In this document: positions 9,297 to 17,622 of the stretch, one piece after another | How the letters are laid out: each line of letters opens with the position of its first letter | Position numbering within the stretch: the stretch's first letter is position 1 | Source of the DNA: Pelagophyceae sp. CCMP2097 | Lineage: Eukaryota > Sar > Pelagophyceae | Length of the DNA stretch: 17,622 nucleotides | Assembly: GCA_026770575.1 (NCBI GenBank) | Contig: MU657187.1 | Location: forward strand, 63,910-81,531 | Direction of reading: 5' to 3' | Program-made: the position numbers and the translations under genes | Notes under the pieces: generated by a model | Seen by the model: the letters and a program-made list of their open reading frames with translations, nothing else | What the model was told of the DNA's origin: nothing | Databases searched by the model: none

Positions 9297-10510
9297 ATGC
9301 GGTGCCGTTTCGCAGTGTGGCTGGCCTGCGCGCGCGCCGCGTGGGCGCTCCGCCCCGCGGCGCGCGTTTCCGGCGTCTCGAGGGGTGCGGCGCGAGTCCG
9401 GCTCTTCAGCGAGGCCACCACCGGCGCCCCCACCGGCGCCCCCGCCGCCGCTGGCGCCTCGGACGTCTGCGGCTGCAAGTCGGGCCTGCCCTACGACGAG
9501 TGCTGCGCGCCGCTCCACGACGTGACCGGGCCGGGGCGAAACGAAGCGACGCCTCTGGCCATCCTCCGCGGCCGTCCGCTGCCCGCGTCCTTTGAGCGAT
9601 GGCGTCGTCTCGCCCCGTCTGTCGCACCCCCAGTCGCGACCGCACCCGCCGTTTTGGCAGGTTACACGGCGTACTCGCGGGACGCGCCGGACTTTATCAT
9701 GGCGACGACGCATCGGGGGAACGAAGATTGGAGTGCGGACTCGGACGCGTGGCGGGCCAAGATCCGCGCCTTTGCGCGCACGTGTACCTTCGTCGACTTG
9801 AACGTTTATTCGCGCGAGACGGTAGACGAAGACTGCATCAAGATCACGTGGTGCGCCAGAATCAAGGTGCGTGACACGTTTTCGGGAAGGTTGCGAGGGA
9901 CTGCCGGCAAGTCCGGAAGGGACTGCCCTTTCACCTGTGGGCGCCCATGCGACGCGTTCCGCGGCAGCTTCTCGACGGCATCGTCGACCCCGAGTGCGTG
10001 AAGAAAGGGCGGAGGCTCTGGTGCCTCTGTGGCTGCGTTCGGCTCTGTTCAAACGAGTTTGGCCTCGAGTCGGCGCTAGGTATGTTGAGACGACGGACTT
10101 CTTCGAATGCTCAGTATTCATCCGAGAAAGCGGTGCGCCGGTCTCTTTCGGGGCGGGTCTGCGGTACAACTGACGTCTCGAAAGTCATCTCTGGTGGCAG
10201 TGCCGCGGCGCGCTTTGGTGGTCTTCCTAGAGAGCTGCCTAGGCGTCTGGTGGTACTCCAAGGGCGATCCCGACTTTGAGCCCAAGAACATGTACGTCGA
10301 TGCATACTATCGAATAGAGGGCGCCTCGGAGACTGCGACCGTGGAACCGTCCAACGGCGGCGTAGGCGAGTCTCCGGGCCGCTGGACGAGCCGCCGTCGC
10401 CGCCGAAAGCTCGCCAAGGCGTGCTCGGCCGGCCGGCGGACCGGAGCCGCGAGGACAAGAGCCGCGCCACCGCCGACGTGCCGGCGCGCTCGAGCGCCGC
10501 GCGCCGATGA
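9297..10510 (+). CDS. UPF0225/YchJ-like protein with SEC-C motif, six exons
   Basis: The exons I infer are 9297-9573, 9661-9866, 9968-9993, 10080-10132, 10243-10291 and 10366-10510, totalling 756 nt and 251 residues. The N-terminus (MRCRFAVWLACARAAWA) resembles a signal peptide followed by a basic stretch, so secretory or plastid targeting is possible. An SEC-C zinc-binding motif follows (CGCKSGLPYDECC, then H74; ligands C58, C60, C69 or C70, H74). The UPF0225 core comes next: LRGRYTAYSRDAPDFIMATTH across the first junction (conserved Arg-Tyr), then the strand region ITWCARIK, then FIRESGVWWYSKGDPDF, matching the family's E-x-S-x-F...G-x-W-x-Y pattern. The C-terminal exon is Pro/Arg-rich and probably disordered; its splice site (GTACGT at 10292) is the least certain. 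Bacterial relatives are small proteins of unknown function. The tiny 26-nt exon is supported by phase at both ends. Confidence 0.82.
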
Positions 10511-11099
10511 GCACCGGCGCCGTCCGCGCGGCGAAGACCGTCGTGGAGAGGCATCGAACGTGCCTCTAAGGAATGCATCGTATGGACCTCTAAGGGCCGC
10601 TTGCTTCGTGCCGGGACGCACGCGTGGGCTCCGACGTGCCTTCGAGGGCCCTCCCTCTTAAAACAGTGGGCTCAAATACCACTTGCCAGTCACTGCTGGG
10701 GAAAAGAATATTCACGTATCGACGCCACTTGGGGGGTTCTTGGCAGGCTTGCGTCATCTGCGTCCTGAGCCTCGGCTGCACTCAAGCCTCAAACCTTGCG
10801 GCTCTGCCGGTGGCCACGGCAGGGTTCTTTCGAGGGCTCAGAAGGCTCACAGATGCACGTCCGAAGCCTCACAGGCGTCAAGAGGCCGACCGGTCCAGAC
10901 CCGAGAAGTCATCGTCTCGAAGCTTCTTGAAAAGATGAACGGCACTTGGCGGGTCCGCACCCGGGTGAGGTACCCAGGCATGAAGTCTACGAGCCCCCCC
11001 CCAGGCATGAGTCGCGGCTACTCTGCGTCCCCGGCTATCCGGTATGGTGCCTTGGGGCGCTGCCACACGAGGGATTTAGGGGAACAATTTTACAGACGT
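10511..11099. other. Convergent intergenic region
   Basis: This lies between the ends of the UPF0225 gene (+) and the eS25 gene (-), so it should hold two 3' untranslated regions. It contains the second 22-bp repeat copy and CCTCTAAGG at 10562 and 10587. No coding sequence is supported. Confidence 0.5.
10704..10725 (-). repeat. 22-bp dispersed repeat, copy 2
   Basis: Exact reverse complement of 3170-3191. Flanking bases diverge after a short pyrimidine-rich tract on one side, so the shared unit is short or the copies are old. Confidence 0.8.
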
Positions 11100-11531
11100 T
11101 TACTCCGCGCCGACGTCGCGGGTGTAGATCCATTGCGTGTGGTGGTACGCGACCTGCTTGATCTGGCCCTTCTCCGCCATCTCCTTGATGGCCGCGCGCG
11201 CCAGCGAGCCATTGATCTTGAGCCGCTCGACGAGCGCCGACGGCGTGATCAGCTTCATCTTCGGGATCTCCGCGATGAGGCGCGCGTACGTGTCCTCGTC
11301 GAACAACACCTTGTTCTGCATCTTCTCGCGGACCTTGCCCTTCGACCATTTCTGCGCGGGGAGGAAAGGTGAGCGTCGTGCGCGGCGCGTCGGAGCAATC
11401 AGAGGCGGCTCCTATGGCGTTTCGCGCGCGGGCGCCCTGCGCCCTCGTCGCACCTTTTTCTTAGACTTGCCGCCGGCCATGGCGGCAGCCATCTTCTGCT
11501 CCTTACTCTTTTGCTGCACTTTGGGAGGCAT
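11100..11531 (-). CDS. RPS25: 40S ribosomal protein eS25, two exons
   Basis: Exon 1 runs from the ATG at 11531 down to 11454, and exon 2 from 11351 to the TAA at 11102-11100. The product is 109 residues, the usual length for eS25. The start [12 protein letters not shown] and the Lys-rich GGKSKKK segment are spliced in phase 0 to [40 protein letters not shown] and IYTRD follow, all hallmark eS25 segments of the small-subunit head, near the exit site. The 102-nt intron 11453-11352 begins GTGCGA. A head-to-head arrangement with the WD40 gene at 12123 leaves about 590 bp of shared upstream DNA. Confidence 0.95.
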
Positions 11532-12122
11532 GGTGAAAGCCTACGTCGACAGAATAAGCTCAGAGAACCACCGCGCGCCAACCGCCGCCGCGCCCGATGC
11601 CACGCCGCCAAGGCCGCTCTCGAGGCCCCGAAGGCCGCCCGCCGCGGGCCCGGTGCGAAGGTAGTGCGGCAGCGCACCTTTCTCCGTGAGACACGGACTG
11701 GCGATCTACTTCGACAAGGGCGATTCGCAATTGCATTTTTATCGCCAAATAAATAATTACCGGCGCCGGCGCGCCGGGGGAGACCGCCAGGAGCCGGCGC
11801 CTCCGAGACCGACGCGCCAAGGATAAACTTCAAAAAAAGAAACGCACTTTCGACAATTGCGCATGCTTTCGAGGGATGTAGGAATTCCTAATGGGTAAGT
11901 TAATGGGTCACAATTTGGGCATGGCGGATCCGAACACTCCAACAGGCTCCAACACCACGTGCGGCGCTCAACGACGATCACAAAATCAAGATCGCCAACG
12001 CGAGAGATATAGATAGGAGCGTCGTAGACTTTGCCAGTGCCTATCTACGTTGCCTCGCGCGAGCGCGCGCAAGCTAGACGTACGAACGCGGTCGAGGGTC
12101 CATCGTCGTGGCCCCTCTGCGT
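11532..12122. promoter_or_regulatory. Shared upstream region of eS25 (-) and WD40 (+)
   Basis: The two genes diverge from this 591-bp interval, so both promoters should lie within it. Its middle (about 11730-11960) is AT-richer than the surroundings and contains the perfect palindrome TAGGAATTCCTA at 11879-11890. I see no TATA box at a convincing distance from either start. The regulatory role is inferred from gene orientation alone. Confidence 0.4.
11879..11890. repeat. TAGGAATTCCTA palindrome, copy 2
   Basis: A perfect 12-bp palindrome in the eS25/WD40 divergent spacer, identical to the copy at 14217-14228. Confidence 0.85.
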
Positions 12123-13268
12123 ATGTCGAGAGTGACCCCGCCACCTTTTCGAGGCGGCATCGCGCTCGAGCCGATTCAGAAGGACATGGACGAAGCCTCG
12201 CGCCCCTTCGAATCGCGACCAGCTGCCGCGCTGGTCCTCGACGTGTTCGAGCAGCCAGATCTCCTCGCGCTCTTCCTGCGGCTGGCGGCATCCACGAACG
12301 GGCTTTGTGTGACGAACCGAGTCGCCCGAGCTGCGCGGGGCGTGGCGCCGGTCGTGCGTAAGCTCATCTGGACGGACCGCATTTTGAAGGGCGCAGCCAT
12401 CCTCAAGGGGCACACCGGCACTGTATGGAGCTGCGCGATCTCGCCCGACGGCAAGCGCATCGCGACGGCGAGCCTCGACAAGACGGCGCGGCTCTGGGAC
12501 GCCGAGACTGGCGCGCTCCAGACGACGCTACAAGGGCACACCGACTTAGTCAGGAGCTGCGCGTTCTCGCCCGACGGCAAGCGCCTCGTGACGGCGAGCC
12601 ACGACAAGACGGCGCGGCTCTGGAACGCCGAGACGGGCGCGCTGCAGGTGATGCTCGAGGGGCACACCGACAACGTCGTCTGCTGCGCGATCTCGCCCGA
12701 CGGCAAGCGTATCGTGACGGCGAGCTACGACAAGACGGCGCGGCTCTGGGACGCCGAGACGGGCGCGCTGCAGACGGAGCTCGTGGGGCACACTGGCTAC
12801 GTCAAGTGCTGCGAATTCTCGCCCGACGGCAAGCGCATCGCGACGGCGAGCAACGACAAGACGGTGCGGGTCTGGGACGCCGAGACGGGCGCGCTGCTGC
12901 TGACGCTCGAGGGGCACATCGACATAGTCAGGAGCTGCGCGTTCTCGCCCGACGGCAAGCGCATCGCAACCGTGAGCTACGACAGGACGGTGCGGGTCTG
13001 GGACGCCGCGACGGGCGCGCTGCAGACGGCGCTTGAGGGGCACACCAGCAGCATGTCGTCCTGCGTGTTCTCGCCCGACGGCAAGTGCCTCGCGACGGCG
13101 AGCATGAACAGGACGGTGCGGCTCTGGGACGCCGCGACGGGCGCGCTCCAGACGACGCTCACGGGGCACGGACACTACCTCACGAGCTGCGCGTTTTCGC
13201 CCGACGCCACACGCATCGTAACGGCGGGCTTGGACAAGACGGCGCGGCTCTGGAACGTCGCACTCTAA
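12123..13268 (+). CDS. Seven-blade WD40 repeat protein, no introns
   Basis: The frame is open from GTG at 12108, but the first ATG is at 12123, giving 381 residues. Residues 1 to about 93 form a helical leader (VFEQPDLLALFLRLAA, then RAARGVAPVVRKLIW) that vaguely resembles F-box-like or adaptor regions but matches nothing I can name. Seven 42-residue WD40 units follow, each with the pattern GH...CAFSPDGKRI.TAS.DKTARLWDAETGALQ. That is one complete propeller, and the last unit ends at LWNVAL. It is presumably a protein-binding scaffold; its partner is unknown. Adjacent units are nearly identical in DNA as well as protein, unlike ancient WD40 proteins. It is the only long gene in the window without an inferred intron. 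Its 3' end faces that of the HAD gene 111 bp away. Confidence 0.93.
   Translation: MSRVTPPPFRGGIALEPIQKDMDEASRPFESRPAAALVLDVFEQPDLLALFLRLAASTNGLCVTNRVARAARGVAPVVRKLIWTDRILKGAAILKGHTGTVWSCAISPDGKRIATASLDKTARLWDAETGALQTTLQGHTDLVRSCAFSPDGKRLVTASHDKTARLWNAETGALQVMLEGHTDNVVCCAISPDGKRIVTASYDKTARLWDAETGALQTELVGHTGYVKCCEFSPDGKRIATASNDKTVRVWDAETGALLLTLEGHIDIVRSCAFSPDGKRIATVSYDRTVRVWDAATGALQTALEGHTSSMSSCVFSPDGKCLATASMNRTVRLWDAATGALQTTLTGHGHYLTSCAFSPDATRIVTAGLDKTARLWNVAL
12402..13265 (+). repeat. Tandem 126-bp repeat, seven units
   Basis: Units begin at 12402, 12528, 12654, 12780, 12906, 13032 and 13158, an invariant 126-bp period; the last unit is truncated. Long blocks such as TCGCCCGACGGCAAGCG and GACGGCGCGGCTCTGG recur almost unchanged. 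Variation concentrates in the short loop after GGGCAC and at the position before the DKT motif. Confidence 0.95.
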
Positions 13269-13379
13269 TGGATGATCCTTCTCCGGACGCTGGAGCGACG
13301 CTGGCTCGGACGGCGGGTCGTTGAGAAGGTCCCCCTGGTGGTGACCTTCTGCGTCCCAGGACTCCGCGGAACATTGATG

Positions 13380-14878
13380 TTACGAGGTTTGGAATTTATG
13401 GAGTCTTATATAGGGCCGCACATCGCCGCTCCTTTGGAACGCTTCTGCAACCACAGCCACGTACTCGGCGAGCCGGAGCAGCGCTTGGTCATTGCCGCGC
13501 GCCACGGCCGCGTCGTCGTACTCGGGCACCACGACGACCTGGCATTGAAGCGTGATACTCCCCGGCCCGGCTCGAAAAGAAAGAAAGAAAGGGAAGACGA
13601 CTCACATTATTTGGAAACTCCCGCATCTTGCGCGCCGTGTCGTCGATGACGACCGTGTTGCTGCGGGCGGCGCAATCAGGGCGTGTGATTCAAAGGGGCT
13701 CTCTGACCACGCTCCTCATGAAAGGCCAGACGTCAAAGGATTCGAGGCGAGGTACTCACGTCTCGTCGAACCCAAACGCTATTCTGCCCGGCGTGCGCCA
13801 GAGAAGATCAAGGTCGCGCATCGTGTCGTAGGCCTCTGCGCCGGTGGAGTCGGCCTTGTTAAAGTCGCGGCCTAGGAAGTTTCTATAGGTTTACTATAGG
13901 TTTCTAGAGTTTTACTATAGGCTTCTGTCAAGCCCGCGCTCGGCACGGCCGGCTCGACGAGCTTGGTCCGACTGCGCACGGCCGCCTCACCGTAGAGCTC
14001 GTAGCCGCCGCCGCGGCGCAGCCTGCGTATACTGTCGGGGGTCCGCGGATACGGCCATCCGACTCACAGCGCGGCCGCAGGTTGAGCGGATTTGTCGTTC
14101 CTGCGTCGGAGGCATCAACGTCGGCGCGACGCATGCGCGGCGCCCGATGGATGCCTCTGAGCGCACGTGGACGTATAGTATCGAACATGGATAGTATCGA
14201 ACATGGAAGTATAGAATAGGAATTCCTAGAACACGGAAGTGACGCACATGGACGTATAAAACGCAAAGGCGACGTGGCAGACGTGGCCGCCCGAATTGAC
14301 CCCGTCGCAAAAGGCCTACGGCGCTTTCGGAGGGGCGCCGGAGACGCGTCGAGGGGCTCACGAGCGCGTGCTCGCGGAGATAGTAGCAGAGGCCGTTGAA
14401 GTGGAGGTCCGGGTTTCGCCTGCCGATTCGCCGCTTCGTGCGCCGCAGCAGCGTCCCGTTCATGTCCGAGAGGATGAGGAGGCGGCGCTGCGGCGCCGGC
14501 GAAAGGCGCCGATCGACGGGGAATGGCGCCGCGAGCTGAGTCGCCGCGAGGCGCGCCTGCGGCCATGAAAAATTCGACGGGCGGGTGCCTTTCGACGGGC
14601 CGACGCCTTTCGACGGGCCGGCGGGCGCCTTTCGAGGTGCAGGTGGGCCACTCAAACCCGCACGTGCGCACCATGAGCGTGAGCCCAGAGCCGCCGCCGC
14701 CGAGCCAGCCGCCCTCGGCGTCGCCAAAGACGGCCGTGCAAGTCGCTGCGGCGGCCTCGACGCGCGCAGCGGCCGGCTCGGGTGCGTCGAGCGCGGGAGC
14801 GTCGAGCGCGGTCCCTTGCGCGACGGCGAGCCGGACGAGCGCCGTCGCCATTGCCCAACGCGCATCATCGTCGCACAT
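13380..14878 (-). CDS. HAD-superfamily FCP1/NIF-like protein, seven exons
   Basis: The exons I infer, in reading order, are 14878-14672, 14556-14362, 14315-14248, 14022-13916, 13871-13760, 13660-13606 and 13538-13380. They total 903 nt and 300 residues, ending in TAA. Motif I is LILSDMNGTLL (D100, N102, T104), motif II is FAFYTSM (T155/S156), a motif III lysine may be K198 in FNKAD, and motif IV is VVIDDTARK (D236, D237). The FNK.D...AYDTMRDL...FDETNTVVIDDTARKM order recalls FCP1/SCP-type (NIF) phosphatases of the HAD fold. In active phosphatases motif I is DxDxT; here the second Asp is Asn, so activity may be altered. The first exon (residues 1-69) shows no domain and its join is less certain. 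The exon 3 to exon 4 intron (225 nt) could hide another small exon. Confidence 0.8.
13872..13915 (-). other. 44-nt intron built of a short tandem repeat
   Basis: On the minus strand the exon end and intron together carry three copies of an ACCTATAGTAAA-like unit; the first spans the donor. Splicing GTAAAA...CCTAG joins TEAYS to RDFNKAD with family-consistent spacing. This is the shortest intron in the window. Confidence 0.7.
14175..14206. repeat. 16-bp exact tandem duplication
   Basis: ATAGTATCGAACATGG occurs twice in tandem at 14175-14190 and 14191-14206, in the 225-nt intron of the HAD gene and 11 bp from the palindrome at 14217-14228. Confidence 0.9.
14217..14228. repeat. TAGGAATTCCTA palindrome, copy 3
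   Basis: A perfect 12-bp palindrome in a HAD-gene intron. Short TATAG-containing AT-rich sequence precedes it, as also happens before copy 1 at 8480. Confidence 0.85.
14587..14620. repeat. 18-bp tandem repeat in HAD intron 1
   Basis: GCCTTTCGACGGGCCG recurs at 14587 and 14605 (period 18), with a partial third copy at about 14627. It lies inside the inferred 115-nt intron 14557-14671. Confidence 0.8.
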
Positions 14879-15471
14879 GGCGGCCGAGGCCAATCGGCAA
14901 TGCACGGCTCAAAGGCCGGCGCCGCTGGACCGACGGACCACCGGTACCCGCCGCCGCGCCTCGAAGCTCCGCCTCGACTCGGGCCGCAATAAGAACGACG
15001 GATTCAAATCTTTTCCGAATCAACGGGGAGAGATGAGGGGCGGCTCGAGAGGGACACAGGGAGCCGGGCGCATCGCAAGCCGTGCTCGTCGACGCATCGC
15101 AGGACCGTCTCGTCGACGAACCGTCCTAGGCCTCAGTGTCCTCGTCCGTTGTTACGGAAACAACGCGTCGCTTCGAAGCCCACGGCCCTTATTCACGTCT
15201 TCCATTCCATGGCACGCCGCGCGCTAGATAAAATTCCCGTTTCGCACTGAACGAGGATTTTCCTCGGGTTGCATTTGCGGCAGTGTTTTCTTATTGTCAT
15301 TGACAACAAACGCCACCGAGATCGTTCTCGCTTGCTCTTCGCGCCGCGCCCCGGCCTCGGTGCGGCCCCGAGGGCCCCACCGGGCGGGGCCGGGGCAAAC
15401 CCTCTCGACGGGGTCCCGCGCGCGGGGTCTCAGAAAGTGATGACCTCTGTAGGGCTCTGCGTTTTCCTGCC
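14879..15471. promoter_or_regulatory. Shared upstream region of HAD (-) and UBL-TM (+) genes
   Basis: A 593-bp head-to-head spacer that should contain both promoters. The part around 15150-15310 is AT-richer. No TATA box, tRNA or other element is convincing, and open frames in it are low-information. The regulatory role is inferred from orientation only. Confidence 0.35.
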
Positions 15472-16891
15472 ATGCCGGGGAGTGGCGAAAACGCCTACAG
15501 CGCCGTCGGCGCGGCCAAGGACGAGGAGGACCCGGCTTTGGACGATTCGGAGGACATGCTGGAGATTCGCCTTTTGGAAGCGAAATCTGGAAAGGCGAAA
15601 ACAGTAAGCCCCCGCCTTCACCGCGGCGCGCCTCCGACGCGCCTTTGCAGGTGCGGCTGCCCGCGAGGGGCACGGTGCGCATGTTTTCTGAGGGCAAGAG
15701 CGTTTTATGGCCCCAGAAGCCGACGCGGCGGCGTCGTAGGTGGCGCAGCTGCAAGCTCTTGTCGAAAGCGAATTCGAACTCCCCCCGCCGCGGCAGCGCC
15801 TCATCGCCGGCGGCCGGCAATTGGAAGCGGCAGATCTACTCAGCGCGCACAAACTCGGCGGCCAGACGGTGCACGTGGCCACTCGGAGAGAGACGCCAGT
15901 GGCCCCCGAACCGGTCGCGACGCGCAACCCTTTACTCCTCTCGGCGCTCGGCGCTTCCGCGTGGGCCGAGCCTACCCAAGAGTCGTACGTCGGAGGCTCG
16001 CTGGAGCCGCGGTTCCACGCGGCGGCGCGAGTGCGGATGCTATCTTCGCTTCTGGCATTGTACTCAACTCTCCAGTGCCTAAACGCAGTTTTGGACCTCA
16101 CCGCGCCAACAGACGACGGAACCGAAAACGTGCGTCGCGCCGTGCCTATATGCGCCGTCGACTCCGGCCTCGACGGGGCATTTGCATTGTCGAAAGGTGC
16201 CTTTGCGCCGCAATATTGCTCTAGGTGCCGCCGGCGCAGGCTTTGCTGGGCCTGGTCGTGTCGGCGGCGGGCGTCTGGGTCGGGCTGGCCGGGTTGAAGG
16301 CGTCTCGGACTTTGGATGCGGAAGCTGCTGATAGATACGACCGATGTCTCAGATTGTACGCCGTCGTCGCGCTGGGCTTCGGGGCGTACACGGCTTTAAC
16401 GTTCGCGAAACCCGAAGACCGCCACGGCCACGACGACTGGTACGTGAACGGCACGCAGGTCAAAATTGGCACCGAAGACGACGACCAGGTGCGTTTGTGT
16501 GAGGCTTGAGGGGTATTATTTATTCTGCGGCCCCTGACTCGACTGAATCTCCGCTGTAGGGCGTGCTGCCGCAGGATTCAAGGTCGACGTTGCTCCTGTC
16601 TGCGCTCGTGACGCTTGTGATTTGGTCTGCGATATGGTTTGCGTGTAAGTATTCTTCCAAGGGTCGCAACGCCGGAGAAAGTCTTGTTGCATCACTCGAG
16701 CGATGCGGCCGGGGGCCTCGCGGTCGGCCGAGAAACGCCCCGCACATCCCGCCAACGGCATCCACAACTCATCGCTTTTAGGTATCCACAATTCCTCGCA
16801 GCTCCGGACCATCCTCCGCGCGCACGCCACCCCACCCGCGCCACCCATGGCGGCGCCGCCCACAGCCGCGTTCACGCCGCACGAGGTCTAA
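15472..16891 (+). CDS. Ubiquitin-like domain protein with about four membrane spans, six exons
   Basis: The exons I infer are 15472-15603, 15651-15674, 15740-16129, 16225-16488, 16560-16644 and 16782-16891, totalling 1005 nt and 334 residues. After an acidic leader, residues 29-100 form a ubiquitin-like fold: MLEIRLLEAKSG, VAQLQALVE, RQRLIAGGRQLE, DLLSAHKLGGQTVHV. There is no terminal Gly-Gly, so it is not a conjugated modifier. Hydrophobic segments follow at about 152-172 (weak), 186-206, 226-243 and 280-298, with a soluble loop carrying YVNGTQV between the last two, then a Pro/Ala-rich tail. The layout recalls membrane UBL proteins of ER quality control such as TMUB or HERP, but I cannot assign it to either. 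The 24-nt second exon and the GTAAGT donor at 16645 are well supported by phase; the last exon's acceptor (TTTTAG at 16781) is plausible. Confidence 0.75.
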
Positions 16892-17414
16892 CCGAATACG
16901 CGGCCGCTCCTCGCATTCGCGCGCCGCGCGCGTGAAACGACTAGACCGGGCCAGATGCACTTGGTCGAGACGGCGTGTATTTAAGACTGGTCCATCACCG
17001 TTAACGTTGTTTCCCCGGCGCACGCTGCCGGTCGTGGAGAACACCGACCCGAGGGCGATCGGAAGAGCCGGCCGCGTGGTCCCTACCTTCGGTGTGAAGA
17101 AGGGCAGTTAGCTTTCAGTTCGTTCAAATCAATCGCTCACTACTACCAGCGACCTACAGTTGGTGCTGAGCGTGCGCTGTCACGCGGCCTACTCCATACA
17201 ATGCACCTCAAAACAGCGATGACTGTTCCTGACAACCTCAAGCGCCGCACCTCGGCCTCCTGAGCGCGGGCGCACCTCGCGACCTCGTTCACCGGAGCCA
17301 GGCGCACGTGCTCCGGGCAGTCCCGAAACCCCGAACTCTCCCGTGGCCCTGGGGCGGTTTTGCCCTTTCCCTGCAGCCGTTTTACCTCACCGCTTAGGCG
17401 TCCGGCGCAACGCA
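16892..17414. other. Intergenic region
   Basis: No coding sequence is supported on either strand. The stretch around 16975-17160 is less GC-rich. A pyrimidine-rich tract ending in CTTAG at about 17360-17397 resembles a splice acceptor for a gene continuing beyond the window. Confidence 0.45.
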
Positions 17415-17601
17415 GACCCGGCGCTCGGCCTCGACCTGCACCGCCTGGACCCGCTCGTGCCCATGCCGCCCGACGGCGTCGTGCGGACCCGGCGCTCGGC
17501 CTCGACCTGCACCGCCTGGACCCGCTCGTGCCCATGCCGCTCGACAGCGTCGTGCGGACCCGGCGCCCGGCCTCGACCTGCACCGCGGCGGGCACTACTT
17601 C
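17415..17601. repeat. 71-bp tandem repeat, about 2.6 copies, possible exon start
   Basis: Units begin with GACCCGGCG at 17415, 17486 and 17557, nearly identical, period 71. Read in frame from a possible acceptor at 17397, the first unit gives DPALGLDLHRLDPLVP, which looks like real coding sequence. Because 71 is not a multiple of three, the second and third units shift frame. Either only the first unit is coding or the duplication disrupts the exon. The gene would continue past the window edge; no family was recognised. Confidence 0.7.
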
Positions 17602-17622
17602 CCCCTCTCCACTGCGCACCAC

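Noticed and set aside
12108..12122. Earlier start of the WD40 protein
   Set aside because: The codon at 12108 is GTG; the first ATG in frame is at 12123.
12546..13175. Antisense and shifted open frames across the WD40 repeat
   Set aside because: These are periodic shadows of the 126-bp coding repeat.
17143..17622. 159-residue open frame on the minus strand at the window end
   Set aside because: Much of it is antisense to the 71-bp repeat, with biased composition and no recognisable domain. The plus-strand reading is more protein-like.

Overview
The window looks like nuclear DNA of a GC-rich, intron-rich unicellular eukaryote. A pelagophyte or other stramenopile alga of the Aureococcus kind is my best guess, an inference from general resemblance rather than a database match. 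The evidence for a eukaryote is direct: a Rab6-type GTPase, a TRAPPC12-type TPR protein and ribosomal protein eS25 are each split by short introns, and removing those introns restores the family sequence. I modelled 36 introns of 44-270 nt. All but one are GT-AG, many start with GTGCG, and many end with TAG. No bacterial or viral gene was recognised.

Layout: 1-592 is AT-richer, gene-free DNA with nested inverted repeats (a possible small transposon at 138-505 and a 23-bp-arm hairpin at 520-582). 848-2974 (+) encodes a coiled-coil, T1/BTB (KCTD-type) and six-Kelch protein; it carries a 1-nt frameshift and an in-frame stop that a 105-nt intron would remove. 3309-5414 (+) is an eight-exon TRAPPC12 homologue. 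5415-7283 has no gene I can name, only two weak minus-strand candidate exons. 7284-8961 (+) is an eleven-exon Rab6. 9297-10510 (+) is a six-exon UPF0225/YchJ-like protein with an SEC-C metal-binding motif and a likely signal peptide. 11100-11531 (-) is eS25. 12123-13268 (+) is an intronless seven-blade WD40 protein made of a 126-bp repeat. 13380-14878 (-) is a seven-exon HAD-superfamily (FCP1/NIF-like) protein. 15472-16891 (+) is a six-exon protein with an N-terminal ubiquitin-like domain and about four membrane spans. 16892-17622 is mostly non-coding and ends in a 71-bp tandem repeat that may overlap the start of another exon.

These are independent genes, not an operon. Two neighbours, TRAPPC12 and Rab6, both belong to ER-Golgi trafficking, but nothing in the sequence shows that this is more than coincidence. 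The main points of interest are intron structure (introns bounded by or built from direct repeats, very short introns, one GC-AG intron, two stop-free introns), repeat-built proteins, a substituted catalytic position in the HAD protein, and short repeats shared between distant non-coding sites. Exon models were made by eye from reading-frame continuity, splice dinucleotides and family resemblance; no alignment or transcript data were available.
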